From Aliibacillus thermotolerans (GTDB lineage Bacteria; Bacillota; Bacilli; Bacillales; Marinococcaceae): a stretch of 64,000 nt of DNA. The position numbers and the translations under genes are program-made. The stretch is from assembly GCF_027853235.1 (NCBI RefSeq), contig NZ_WKJG01000050.1, positions 1 to 64,000 of the forward strand. The letters are read 5' to 3'. Shown in pieces: positions 27,046 to 35,653 of this stretch. The notes under the pieces are model-generated. The model saw only the letters and a program-made list of their open reading frames with translations, was not told the origin of the DNA and searched no databases. Within the stretch, counting starts at the first letter, position 1; every line of letters begins with the position of its first letter.

Positions 27046-27074
27046 TTGAAAATGACAGATTTATTGGAAATAAT
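27046..27074 (+). promoter_or_regulatory. Candidate aldolase promoter
   Basis: TTGAAA (27046-27051), 17 nt, AATAAT (27069-27074), about 50 nt before the start of the aldolase gene's ribosome binding site. Confidence 0.5.
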
Positions 27075-27138
27075 GAGCGAACACTATTACAATTGGTAAT
27101 GGGTTCAATGAGATAATAATAAAAAGAAGGTGAGCGTT

Positions 27139-28029
27139 ATGAACAATCAACAATTAGAAAGAATGAAACATGGAAATGGATTTATTGCAGCACTGGACCA
27201 AAGTGGTGGAAGTACACCAAAAGCGTTAGCTGCGTATGGCATTCCTAAAGACGCATATAAAACAGAAGCAGAAATGTTTGATTTAGTTCATGAAATGAGA
27301 ACGAGAATTGTCACATCACCAGCTTTCCAATCTGATCATATTCTCGGTGCGATTTTGTTTGAACAAACAATGGATCGTAAAGTGGAAGGAAAATATACTG
27401 GTGATTACTTAGCGGATAAAGGCATCGTTCCATTTTTGAAAGTAGATAAAGGGTTAGCTGAAGAAGAAAACGGCGTTCAATTAATGAAACCAATCGATGA
27501 TTTAGAGGAAACACTCCGTCGCGCGAACGAACGAAATATGTTCGGTACAAAAATGCGCTCTGTCATTCATGAAGCAAATAAAGACAGCATTAAAGCAATT
27601 GTTGACCAACAGTTTGAAATCGGAAAACAAATTCTTGCTGCAGGATTAGTTCCAATTATTGAGCCAGAAGTAAACATCCATAGTGAAGAAAAAGCAAAAT
27701 GTGAAGACATAATGAAAGAAGAAATACTTAACCATTTGAACGCTTTGTCTGACGATCAAAATGTCATGTTGAAATTGACGATCCCGACGAAAGCAAATTT
27801 CTATAAAGAATTGGTCGACCATCCACGAGTCATTCGGGTTGTTGCGCTTTCAGGAGGATATTCTCGTGAAGAGGCAAACAAAAAATTAAAAGAAAATGAC
27901 GGAATCATCGCGAGCTTCTCCCGTGCGCTTACAGAGGGATTAAATGTGAACCAATCAGACGAAGAATTCAATCAAACATTAGAAGACTCTGTCCGTTCTA
28001 TTTACGATGCTTCTGTAAACAAAAATTAA
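27139..28029 (+). CDS. fda: Class I fructose-bisphosphate aldolase
   Basis: A 296-residue Schiff-base aldolase of the bacterial class I (Fda, Staphylococcus-like) type, splitting fructose-1,6-bisphosphate in glycolysis. Motifs: [68 protein letters not shown] (Schiff-base Lys region) and [16 protein letters not shown] 27139 follows AGAAGGTGA; the in-frame GTG 27130 lies inside that site. It stands alone between a candidate promoter and a terminator. Confidence 0.95.
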   Translation: MNNQQLERMKHGNGFIAALDQSGGSTPKALAAYGIPKDAYKTEAEMFDLVHEMRTRIVTSPAFQSDHILGAILFEQTMDRKVEGKYTGDYLADKGIVPFLKVDKGLAEEENGVQLMKPIDDLEETLRRANERNMFGTKMRSVIHEANKDSIKAIVDQQFEIGKQILAAGLVPIIEPEVNIHSEEKAKCEDIMKEEILNHLNALSDDQNVMLKLTIPTKANFYKELVDHPRVIRVVALSGGYSREEANKKLKENDGIIASFSRALTEGLNVNQSDEEFNQTLEDSVRSIYDASVNKN

Positions 28030-28039
28030 TGATAAAAAA

Positions 28040-28077
28040 ACCAGCTTGAATATTCATTTTCAAGCTGGTATTTATTT
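28040..28077 (+). terminator. Aldolase terminator
   Basis: accagcttgaa/ttcaagctggt (28040-28050 and 28059-28069) with ATTTATTTG tail. Confidence 0.8.
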
Positions 28078-28090
28078 GTCATCATTGATA

Positions 28091-28135
28091 TTGACATAAG
28101 TTAATTATTATTTTAAACTTACTTACGAAAAGTAA
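28091..28135 (+). promoter_or_regulatory. WrbA promoter with overlapping palindromic operator
   Basis: Consensus TTGACA (28091-28096), 17 nt, TAAACT (28114-28119). A perfect inverted repeat TTACTT-N5-AAGTAA (28119-28135) covers the last base of the -10 and the predicted start point. TTACT/AGTAA half-sites recall operators of the quinone- and thiol-sensing YodB/CatR (MarR/DUF24) repressors that control azoreductases and nitroreductases in Bacillus. No such regulator is encoded nearby. Confidence 0.6.
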
Positions 28136-28231
28136 TTAAATAATACATACTTTTCTTTCGGCGAGATGGATGAATAATTTTCTTCCATTCCTTAAAAAAT
28201 AAACATCAATCCTAAAGAAAGGGAGATCATC

Positions 28232-28858
28232 ATGGCAAAAGTAAACTTAGCAGTGATTTATTACAGTTCTACAGGAACGAACTATGAAATGGCACAATGG
28301 GCGGAAGAAGCAGCAGAAGCAGAAGGGGCAGAAGTGAAGGTACTCAAAGTTCCTGAACTTGCTCCAGAGGAAGCGATTGCCTCTAACCCAGCATGGAAAG
28401 AACACGTAGAAGCGACAAGAGATGTGCCTGAAGTACAATTGGAAGATTTAGAGTGGGCAGATGCCATCATATTTAGCATGCCAACACGTTTTGGCAACGT
28501 TCCTTCTCAAATGAAACAATTCCTTGATACAACAGGAGGGTTATGGGCAAGCGGGAAACTCGCAAATAAAGTCGTCAGTGCCATGTCTTCCGCTAACAAC
28601 CCGCATGGGGGTCACGAAGCAACACTTCTGAATTTCTATACGTCTATGATGCACTGGGGTGCCATTATCGCAGCACCGGGCTACACGGATTCTGTGCAAT
28701 TTTCTTCTGGGGGGAATCCATACGGAGTAAGTGTGACCATTGACCAAGATGGCAATATGCAAGAGGACGTGGAAGAAGCAGTAAAACATCAAGCAAGACG
28801 CACTGTCACAATTGCCTCTTGGGTAAAAGAAGGACAAAAATCATCTGTACATGTTTAA
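28232..28858 (+). CDS. NAD(P)H:quinone oxidoreductase, WrbA type
   Basis: A 208-residue flavodoxin-fold enzyme that reduces quinones by two electrons with FMN. Motifs: VIYYSSTGTNYEMAQWAEE (FMN phosphate loop), AIIFSMPTRFGNVPSQMKQFLD, AMSSANNPHGGHEATLLNFY and MMHWGAIIAAPGY. ATG 28232 follows AAAGGGAG. The leader is about 110 nt from the predicted start point and the operator upstream suggests induction by electrophiles or quinones. Confidence 0.92.
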   Translation: MAKVNLAVIYYSSTGTNYEMAQWAEEAAEAEGAEVKVLKVPELAPEEAIASNPAWKEHVEATRDVPEVQLEDLEWADAIIFSMPTRFGNVPSQMKQFLDTTGGLWASGKLANKVVSAMSSANNPHGGHEATLLNFYTSMMHWGAIIAAPGYTDSVQFSSGGNPYGVSVTIDQDGNMQEDVEEAVKHQARRTVTIASWVKEGQKSSVHV

Positions 28859-28859
28859 T

Positions 28860-29189
28860 CAAGGAGAAACAGATTAAATAAAAAATGAAAATACGTTAAA
28901 AATTGCGAGTTGATACAATCCTCACTATTAAAAATCTCGTGTTGTTATGTAAGCATATCATTAGCATTAGATCTTTTATTTTTCACAGGATTTTTTAAAT
29001 AGAATGAAAAGGCTGGGACAAAACTAAATCGTTGCAATTAAAACACGAACAATGTTGTCCCAGCCTGTAAAGTTTTTTTGGTCCAATTTCTAAAATACAA
29101 TTTGAATATAACAAACAAAATTATTCGATTTGTCAGTCCATAAGTAGACATACTTACATGCATGACTGAAATATCTAGTCCCAACCTAG
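28860..29189. other. AT-rich gap with a GGGACAAAA hairpin
   Basis: No gene is visible. The region holds the GGCTGGGACAA inverted repeat and AT-rich sequence of no clear function, up to the remnant of an epimerase gene. Confidence 0.55.
29011..29073 (+). repeat. GGCTGGGACAA inverted repeat (terminator-like)
   Basis: ggctgggacaa (29011-29021) and ttgtcccagcc (29055-29065) form an 11-bp perfect stem around a 33-nt loop, followed by tgtaaagttttttt. The GGGACAAAA motif also occurs at 3264-3272 and, as aggacaaaag, near 59333, each just after a gene. Confidence 0.6.
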
Positions 29190-29582
29190 ATTGTGCGATG
29201 GAATGTTCATCATAGATAACAGTCGATGAAGGGGGATATACACCAATAGCACTTGCGTTTAACAGTAATTTCGGCTTTTCGTTAATAAGTTCTTCTGTTG
29301 CCCGTATGCGACTATGATAAATTGCTTTTCGATGTTTTTTTGTCCAACGACCATCATTTATGGAGACACCAGCTAGATTTAATAAACAGATCTGCTCGCT
29401 TTATTTCTTTTTCAGGGGTGGCATCTTTTTGTAACCATGTTACATAGCGTACCGCAGGGGAAGAAGACTGTTTGTTTTGCTTTCTCGTTAAAATAATTAC
29501 TTCATGTTCTTCTTTTTTAATGAAAGCTTCTTGTTAATTTTTGTCCAATAAACCCTGACCCACCAGCAATTACTATCCGCAT
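29190..29582 (-). pseudogene. Remnant of a TIGR01777-type NAD-dependent epimerase (YfhF-like)
   Basis: From ATG 29582 the frame reads MRIVIAGGSGFIGQKLT and then breaks. Shifted frames continue KKEEHEVIILTRKQNK, YVTWLQKDATPEKEIKRADL, then LAGVSINDGRWTKKHRKAIY and PKLLLNASAIGVYPPSS. These are the ordered signatures of the N-terminal half of TIGR01777 epimerases (Rossmann G-x-x-G-x-x-G, NLAGVSI, NASAxGxY). At least two frameshifts are present, and the C-terminal half (about 150 residues) is missing beyond about 29190. Confidence 0.82.
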
Positions 29583-29643
29583 TCGAATGCCCCTTTTTTA
29601 CTTTTTTTATACCCGACTGAAAGTAGAGTGAAGCACTATTTTT

Positions 29644-30108
29644 TCATTTTCTTCTGATTCCGATGGAGCGTTTTGCGTCTTTGGGCCATTCGTCTTTCGA
29701 TAGGTGTGGTAATTTTTCCAAATTCTCTTGAATATCCCCCGGAAACGGAGCCGATTTTCTTTTCTTCTGATCAATTCCGATAATCATTTGTTCACTCATT
29801 GCTGTCGTTTCATTATTTTCGTTTTTCATTTCAAAAAAAACGTGAACGCGTTTTTCGTCTCGATCCAAAATATAAGTATGAATCGTAAATGGATCACCTT
29901 TAAACATTTCTTTTTTGTACGTCACATGGTTTTCCAATGTGAATACGGTATATTGATTATTTTTGCGATATGTATTGTCAACACCCATTGCCTTAATAAA
30001 ATCGTCTAAAGCATAACTAAAAGCAAGAACGTACATCACATCATTAAAATGACCATTATGGTCTACCCATTCCGAGCGCACGTAATCTTTTCGAACAAGA
30101 TCTTTCAT
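29644..30108 (-). CDS. Hotdog-fold acyl-CoA thioesterase
   Basis: A 154-residue thioesterase-superfamily protein with EWVDHNGHFNDVMYVLAFSYALDDF near the N-terminus and VTYKKEMFKGDPFTIHTYILDRDEKRVHVFFEM. The pattern is like the betainyl-CoA or carnitine-linked thioesterases of bacilli, though the substrate is not proven. ATG 30108 is preceded by AAAGAGGGCTTGGGA. It is transcribed away from the RHH/PanE pair. Confidence 0.78.
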   Translation of the reverse strand: MKDLVRKDYVRSEWVDHNGHFNDVMYVLAFSYALDDFIKAMGVDNTYRKNNQYTVFTLENHVTYKKEMFKGDPFTIHTYILDRDEKRVHVFFEMKNENNETTAMSEQMIIGIDQKKRKSAPFPGDIQENLEKLPHLSKDEWPKDAKRSIGIRRK

Positions 30109-30197
30109 TTCCCAAGCCCTCTTTCTTCATCATTTTCTTCACTATTCCATTTTATAATGAAAAAACGGTATTTCCAAATCATCGCTATTGGGAAGAG

Positions 30198-30270
30198 GAT
30201 AGCATCGTAGATATCCTTTATGTATAATGAAAGATAGCGTGATGATAGCGCTTGCTAGCTCATTGATAGC
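30198..30270 (+). promoter_or_regulatory. Helically phased GATAGC repeats around the promoter of the RHH gene
   Basis: GATAGC occurs at 30198, 30233, 30244 and 30265, and GCTAGC (one change) at 30254. The last four start 11, 10 and 11 bp apart, one helical turn each. TATAAT (30223-30228) lies between the first and second copies. Such phased short direct repeats are typical operators of ribbon-helix-helix repressors, and an RHH-like protein is encoded 20 bp downstream. An autoregulatory operator is inferred. Confidence 0.6.
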
Positions 30271-30290
30271 AACTCAAAGGAGGGTATTTT

Positions 30291-30500
30291 GTGGCATTGA
30301 GTCACGAAAAAGTACAATTAAACGTACGTGTTCAGAAAGAAACGGTAGATAAATTAAATGAAATCGTACAATATTATCAAAAAAACACGAAATACGGAAC
30401 GGTTTATAAAGGGGAAGTAGTTGAAGATCTTATCGACAAAGCATATGAAGCGATGGAACGCAAAATTGCCATGACGAAAAAACGGGGAGGGAGAAGATGA
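30291..30500 (+). CDS. Ribbon-helix-helix-like small DNA-binding protein
   Basis: A 69-residue protein. EKVQLNVRVQKETVDKLNEI looks like the beta-strand plus first helix of an RHH (CopG/Arc) fold, and YKGEVVEDLIDKAYEAMERK the second helix, with a basic tail KKRGGRR. GTG 30291 follows AAAGGAGGG. Its stop overlaps the panE-like start (ATGA), so the two are translationally coupled. It is the likely binder of the GATAGC array upstream. Confidence 0.65.
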   Translation: MALSHEKVQLNVRVQKETVDKLNEIVQYYQKNTKYGTVYKGEVVEDLIDKAYEAMERKIAMTKKRGGRR

Positions 30501-31441
30501 ATATACTCGTTGTCGGCTCAGGAGCGATGGGTTCGCTTTTTGCCGGGAAATTAGCGACTCAAAACGTTTCAGTAACAATGTATAATCGTCCAAATGAACA
30601 TACGGAACAGATAAAAGAAAAAGGGTTAACATTGATTGAAAAAAATGGCGAGAGAACTCACGTTTCTTTTCCAGTGATTACGGATCCAGATGAATTAAGT
30701 AACAATTATGATCTGGTCATCATTTTAGTAAAATCTTTTGCGACAAAAAATGTGTTAACGACAATTCGTCCCGTCATCCATCAAGACACCATTGTTTTAA
30801 CCCTACAAAACGGTCTCGGCAATTTCGAGAATATACAAGCTTTTGTGCCAATCGATAATATTTGCATCGGTACGACAGGAAGTGGCGCTGGTATTGTAGC
30901 AAACGGGGTCATTGAACAACGAGCTTTTGGAAAAACACATATAGGAAAGAACATCATCGGAAAGGAAAAAATAAAGAAGTTAGTTTCCCTTTTGTCGTCA
31001 AGCGGATTAGAAACAGAAATGGTCGATAACATTCAGTCAATCATTTGGAGTAAATTGATGATTAACCTTGCTTATAACGGGATTACTGCCATTACGAGAC
31101 TGAAAAATGGCGATGCGGTAGCATCATCAGAAGGGAAACAACTGATGGAACAGTTAGTAAAAGAAGGTATGAAAGTAGCAGAAGCAGAAAAAGTGGAACT
31201 GTTATATGAGGATCCGATAAAAGAGTGTATCCGTATCGGATATGAAGATATAAGTGCAAATAAGTCGTCGATGTTGACAGATATATTGTTAGAGCGAAAA
31301 ACAGAAATTGAGCAAATAAACGGTGCCATCGTCCATCTTGGGAAAAAACACGGGATTCCAATACCATATAATGAAACGATTACGCGACTTGTAAAAATGA
31401 TAGAGGAAAGTTATGAGAAACGTATGACAACGGCGACATAG
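30497..31441 (+). CDS. 2-dehydropantoate 2-reductase family protein
   Basis: A 314-residue PanE/ApbA-family NADPH reductase. The Rossmann motif is ILVVGSGAMGSLFAGKLA, followed by DLVIILVKSFAT, LTLQNGLGN, and IWSKLMINLAYNGITAITR in the C-terminal domain with the conserved Lys. It may make pantoate for CoA synthesis, but many paralogues act on other 2-keto acids. panB, panC and panD are not nearby. It is coupled to an RHH regulator, which is unusual for a pantothenate gene. Confidence 0.85.
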   Translation: MNILVVGSGAMGSLFAGKLATQNVSVTMYNRPNEHTEQIKEKGLTLIEKNGERTHVSFPVITDPDELSNNYDLVIILVKSFATKNVLTTIRPVIHQDTIVLTLQNGLGNFENIQAFVPIDNICIGTTGSGAGIVANGVIEQRAFGKTHIGKNIIGKEKIKKLVSLLSSSGLETEMVDNIQSIIWSKLMINLAYNGITAITRLKNGDAVASSEGKQLMEQLVKEGMKVAEAEKVELLYEDPIKECIRIGYEDISANKSSMLTDILLERKTEIEQINGAIVHLGKKHGIPIPYNETITRLVKMIEESYEKRMTTAT

Positions 31442-31482
31442 GCGACATAACGGTAAGAGTAAAATTATTGTGGGCATAACGA

Positions 31483-31520
31483 AAGGGGTTGTCCAAAAGC
31501 AGCCCCTTCATTTAATTTCA
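31483..31520 (+). terminator. Terminator of the RHH/PanE operon
   Basis: aaggggttg/cagccccttc stem (31483-31508) with an 8-nt loop and a T-rich tail. Confidence 0.65.
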
Positions 31521-31617
31521 TTTAATAAGGAATAGGGGAAGGATAAAAAACATATATTATTTTTTTACTTTTCTAGTTTACATAATATATATTATCAGAA
31601 GTAAAATAAAAGAAAAA

Positions 31618-31661
31618 ATTTCGTCTCAATTATCAAGTATACTTATGATAATGAGACGAAA
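31618..31661 (-). terminator. Terminator of the MBL hydrolase gene
   Basis: On the minus strand CGTCTCATTATCA pairs with TGATAATTGAGACG (one bulge) and is followed by AAATTTTTTC. Confidence 0.65.
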
Positions 31662-31668
31662 AAGAAAA

Positions 31669-32634
31669 TTATCGATAATATAACCAACTGCCGCTTTTTT
31701 CATCTAGTTGTCGATAACATTCATTATTTTTACGTAAATATTCTAAATGAGCTAACGTTTCCCCGACTGCAAAACGTGTTTCATGAACCGTTAATTTCTT
31801 TTGAAACAATTTCTCACTCACATCAAATACCGTTGCGGGTTCTCCTACATAGGATAAAGTTTCTGCCAGTCTTTCATCATGATGGATAAATAATTCTTCA
31901 ATCCTATCGTTCGCCCCATAAAATGGTTTTCCGTGAGATGGAACGACGTACTCTGCATTTAACTTTTTTATTTTTTCAAGGGAATCTAAATATAATTGCA
32001 ATGGGTTCTCTTCCCCATGAAACCAATAGGAAATATTTGGAGTAATCTTCGGTAAAATATGATCCGTAGAAAGTAACACGTTTTTTTCTTTGTTATAAAA
32101 TACGATGAGTCCGTCCGAATGTCCCGGTGTTGCGATTACTTCGTATTCGTAATTTCCAAAAACAATCGTGTCTCCTTCTTCTAGATAATTGTTAATGGTA
32201 GGATAAGGTGTTACTCGCGGAACAAAACTTGCCGTATTTTCTGCCATTTCTTTTCCAATTTCCGTTGGAACGCCTGCTTTTCGGTAATTTTCTTCTAACT
32301 GCGCTAAAAAATCTTTTTCCCAAGAACTGATTCCTAAATGGGCGTCAGTGGCACTCATGGACACGCGGGCATTTGTTTTTTGTTGCAAACCTCCTGCATA
32401 GCCGAAGTGGTCTGGATGGTAATGGGTAACGACAATGTGAGTGACTTCTTTATTTTGTAACACTTCGCTCCACCGTTTTTTCGATTCTTCATTATGTAAA
32501 CCAGTATCAATCACGGTCCATCCATCTTCCCCTTCTGCGAGAAAACAATTGACATGATTTAACCGAAAAGGAAGGTCAATCGTCACTGTTTGGATCCCTA
32601 ATTCTTTCTCCAACTCTATGACTTCTTTCTTCAT
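31669..32634 (-). CDS. Metallo-beta-lactamase-fold hydrolase
   Basis: A 321-residue MBL-fold protein with the HxHxDH zinc motif in VVTHYHPDHFGYAGG, a further His in IATPGHSDGLIVFY, Asp in LLSTDHILP and His in VVPSHGKPFYG. A C-terminal helical/winged domain of about 90 residues follows, as in glyoxalase II-like MBL proteins of bacilli. The substrate is unknown. ATG 32634 lies after GATGGTGATAA. Confidence 0.85.
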   Translation of the reverse strand: MKKEVIELEKELGIQTVTIDLPFRLNHVNCFLAEGEDGWTVIDTGLHNEESKKRWSEVLQNKEVTHIVVTHYHPDHFGYAGGLQQKTNARVSMSATDAHLGISSWEKDFLAQLEENYRKAGVPTEIGKEMAENTASFVPRVTPYPTINNYLEEGDTIVFGNYEYEVIATPGHSDGLIVFYNKEKNVLLSTDHILPKITPNISYWFHGEENPLQLYLDSLEKIKKLNAEYVVPSHGKPFYGANDRIEELFIHHDERLAETLSYVGEPATVFDVSEKLFQKKLTVHETRFAVGETLAHLEYLRKNNECYRQLDEKSGSWLYYR

Positions 32635-32674
32635 TTTATCACCATCTCATTTCATTATGATCATTATCACCAAT

Positions 32675-33172
32675 CTACATGATTGATACGTGAAAGTAAA
32701 TAATCCAGCTTAAAAATAAGATGGAAATGATATTTTCTCCGAATAAAGAGCCGGTTTTTACCGTCAGCGGAAATCGAACGTATTTTTTGACTGGATAAAA
32801 CAACATCACTCCTCGAGGAGTTGCCATGTCCAGCAAGATATGACTTGCTACTCCGATAAGGAGACCGTATTGAATCATGACGAAGAAAATAGAATTAGTA
32901 AAAACATCAAAAGCATAATACAACAATAGGAGAAACAAAAGACTATGGGTAAATGTCCGATGCCCAAATATTTGCTGAATCAAAATAGAAGTGAATTTCA
33001 AACGTCTACCTATCCACGAGCGCGGTGAACAGAGATCAGGGAGTAGTGCACCGACGACAAGACTACCACCAAAGACGATATCATTGGTGACGTTCGTATC
33101 TGGCATATTGCCATTCATCGCAACGAACGTACCTGCTGTAATCGCTCCTAAGACATGTGTTCTCATTCTCAT
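32675..33172 (-). CDS. YdjM-like (DUF457) membrane metal-dependent hydrolase
   Basis: A 165-residue membrane protein with several hydrophobic helices and the DUF457/YdjM pattern THVLGAITAG, GALLPDLCSPRSWIGRR, FGHRTFTHSLLFLLLL and SHILLDMATPRGVMLFYP. The E. coli homologue is DNA-damage induced, and here the gene sits downstream of the LexA-boxed parE-parC genes, but that link is only suggestive. Confidence 0.82.
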   Translation of the reverse strand: MRMRTHVLGAITAGTFVAMNGNMPDTNVTNDIVFGGSLVVGALLPDLCSPRSWIGRRLKFTSILIQQIFGHRTFTHSLLFLLLLYYAFDVFTNSIFFVMIQYGLLIGVASHILLDMATPRGVMLFYPVKKYVRFPLTVKTGSLFGENIISILFLSWIIYFHVSIM

Positions 33173-33208
33173 TTGCTTGTAGCGAAGATTTCTACGCGTT
33201 CCCCCTAT

Positions 33209-35653
33209 CTACTTTGATAATGAATCAAATGGAAGTCGCAACCACGAATCCACCACTTTTCCTTTGTCTTGTACATCAAATACAAAAGATCCGTTACTAA
33301 AGCGATCTTTTTCTTTATAGTTTGTAATGGTTTCATTGACTATTTCATCTTTTTCTGTGCGAAATCGAATCCACTTCGTATCGTTATTCACAAGGTGAAC
33401 ACCAATGAGCCGATGAGGATCTTTCTTTAATTGTCGTAATACAAGGACCCCTCGTGTATTTCTTTTTCCTATGTCCAAAGCAGAAAGCGCCATTTTTTTC
33501 AGAGCACCTCGTTGGGTTGTAATCATCACTTTGTCTTCATCGATGTGATTTGTAACAAAACCACTTACTACGAAATCCTCTTTTTTAAGGTTGATTCCTT
33601 TCACCCCAGCTGCCCTTGGTCCAACTGGATTCACTTCATTTTCATGAAACAATAAGGCATATCCATGGTGGGTTCCAACAAAGATATGTTGATTACCATC
33701 TGTTTGAGCAACATGAATCACTTCGTCTCCTTCATCTTTTAAATGAAGAGCCATTAGCGCTCTCATATGTCTTTTGGCTTCGTAAGACGAAACGGCGGTT
33801 TTTTTCACTATGCCATTTTTTGTAAAAAAGAGAAAGTACCGTTCATTGGTAAACTCTGGTACATGAATCACGTTCACAATCGTGTCGTCTGCTGACAAAG
33901 AAATGATATTTCCAATATGTTGGCCGCTGTCTTTCCAACGGATGTCCGGTAATTCGTAAACAGGGACATACACGTAGCGCCCTTTCTTTGTAAAGAAAAG
34001 AAGAATATCCGTTGTATGTAATTCTTTTGCGAATAATAAATCATCGGTCTGTTTCATGCTCGGTTCTTCTTCGTTGGATGCACTATAAGAGCGAAGGCTT
34101 GTACGTTTGACATACCCTTCTCTCGTGACGGAAACAATGACGTCTTCAGAAGGTGCTACGACATGCAAATCCACTTCTAATGCTTCTATTTTTGCTTCTA
34201 TTTTTGTACGTCTTTCATCGTTATATTGTTTTTTCACTTGCTTTAATTGCTTCTTGATTACTTGTAATAGTTTTTTTTCACTTTGCAAAATACCTTCTAA
34301 CCGTTCAATTTCTTTGAGAAGGGATGCTAGTTCCTCTTCCAATGTCACTACATCGGTATTCGTTAAGCGGTATAGCTGGAGGGTGACAATGGCTTCTGCT
34401 TGTTCTTCTGTAAATGAAAAAGCAGACATTAAATTATCTTTCGCATCTCGTTTATTTTTAGATTGACGGATGATTTGAATGACGTCATCTAAAATGGAAA
34501 TGGCATAAATTAGCCCCTCCACAATATGGTGTCGAGCTTTCGCTTTATTTAATTCGTAGCGTGATCGATTTAAGACCACTTCTTTTTGATGAGCGATATA
34601 AGCGTCTAATATTTCAGTGAGACTTAATAATTTCGGTGTCTTCTCATGAATAGCGACCATATTAAAATGATAAGAAGTCTGTAGATCGGTCGTTTTAAAT
34701 AAGTAAGTAAGAATTCCTTTCGGATCTGCGTCTCTTTTTAGTTCAATGACAATACGAAGACCAGAGCGATCCGTTTCATCTCGCACTTCAGCAATTCCTT
34801 CTACTTTTTTATCAAATCGGATTTCGTCGATTTTTTTTACAATATTTGCTTTCGTGACATCATATGGGATTTCTGTAATGACAATTTGTTTCCGTCCACC
34901 TCGAATATTTTCAATTTTTGTTGCAGCACGAAGAACAATTTTTCCTTTACCTGTCTCATATCCTTTTTTAATCCCATCGATGCCTTGAATAATTCCACCT
35001 GTCGGAAAATCAGGACCTTGTAACACTGTCATTAATTCATCAACGGTACAATTCGGTCGATCGATTCTCATTAAAGTCGCGTCAATGACTTCTCCTATTT
35101 GATGAGGAGGAATATCGGTGGCATAACCTGCTGAGATGCCTGTCGCCCCATTTACGAGGAGATTCGGAAATTGCGCCGGTAATACGACCGGTTCTTTCTC
35201 TGTGTCGTCAAAGTTAGGAATATGTTCTACAGTTTCTTTTTCTATATCTTTTAATAACTGAGAGGAAATCGCAGACAACCTTGCTTCTGTATATCGCATC
35301 GCCGCAGGTGGGTCTCCGTCAATGGAGCCATTATTTCCGTGCATTTCAATTAAGGGAAACCTCCCTTTCCACGGTTGGCTCATTCGCACCATTGCTTCGT
35401 AAACGGAAGAGTCCCCGTGAGGATGATAATTTCCAATGACATTCCCCACCGTTTTGGCGGCTTTCCGAAAAGGTTTATCCGCGTGGTTTCCGTCTCTGTA
35501 CATCGCATATAAAATCCGTCGTTGTACTGGTTTCAAGCCATCCCGAACGTCCGGCAACGCTCTTTCTTGAATAATGTATTTACTATACTTGCCAAAACGA
35601 TCGCCGATAACATCTTCTAGTGGTAAATCTAAAAATTTTTCTGCGTTACTCAC
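33209..35653 (-). CDS. parC: DNA topoisomerase IV subunit A (ParC)
   Basis: The breakage-reunion subunit of topoisomerase IV, which unlinks daughter chromosomes. At 814 residues it has [14 protein letters not shown], the quinolone-resistance region [15 protein letters not shown] with unmodified Ser and Glu, the catalytic Tyr in [11 protein letters not shown], and the C-terminal beta-pinwheel ([20 protein letters not shown]). GTG 35653 follows GGAGGAAG and overlaps the parE stop by 8 nt, so the subunits are translationally coupled. Confidence 0.96.
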   Translation of the reverse strand: MSNAEKFLDLPLEDVIGDRFGKYSKYIIQERALPDVRDGLKPVQRRILYAMYRDGNHADKPFRKAAKTVGNVIGNYHPHGDSSVYEAMVRMSQPWKGRFPLIEMHGNNGSIDGDPPAAMRYTEARLSAISSQLLKDIEKETVEHIPNFDDTEKEPVVLPAQFPNLLVNGATGISAGYATDIPPHQIGEVIDATLMRIDRPNCTVDELMTVLQGPDFPTGGIIQGIDGIKKGYETGKGKIVLRAATKIENIRGGRKQIVITEIPYDVTKANIVKKIDEIRFDKKVEGIAEVRDETDRSGLRIVIELKRDADPKGILTYLFKTTDLQTSYHFNMVAIHEKTPKLLSLTEILDAYIAHQKEVVLNRSRYELNKAKARHHIVEGLIYAISILDDVIQIIRQSKNKRDAKDNLMSAFSFTEEQAEAIVTLQLYRLTNTDVVTLEEELASLLKEIERLEGILQSEKKLLQVIKKQLKQVKKQYNDERRTKIEAKIEALEVDLHVVAPSEDVIVSVTREGYVKRTSLRSYSASNEEEPSMKQTDDLLFAKELHTTDILLFFTKKGRYVYVPVYELPDIRWKDSGQHIGNIISLSADDTIVNVIHVPEFTNERYFLFFTKNGIVKKTAVSSYEAKRHMRALMALHLKDEGDEVIHVAQTDGNQHIFVGTHHGYALLFHENEVNPVGPRAAGVKGINLKKEDFVVSGFVTNHIDEDKVMITTQRGALKKMALSALDIGKRNTRGVLVLRQLKKDPHRLIGVHLVNNDTKWIRFRTEKDEIVNETITNYKEKDRFSNGSFVFDVQDKGKVVDSWLRLPFDSLSK

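Noticed and set aside
26862-27116. 84-codon frame after the toxin
   Set aside because: It starts inside a terminator stem and covers the second hairpin; composition is unlike a protein.
29522-29582. Sec-containing short oxidoreductase in place of the epimerase remnant
   Set aside because: The first break after MRIVIAGGSGFIGQKLT is a frameshift ending in TAA, not a TGA with a downstream SECIS-like hairpin.
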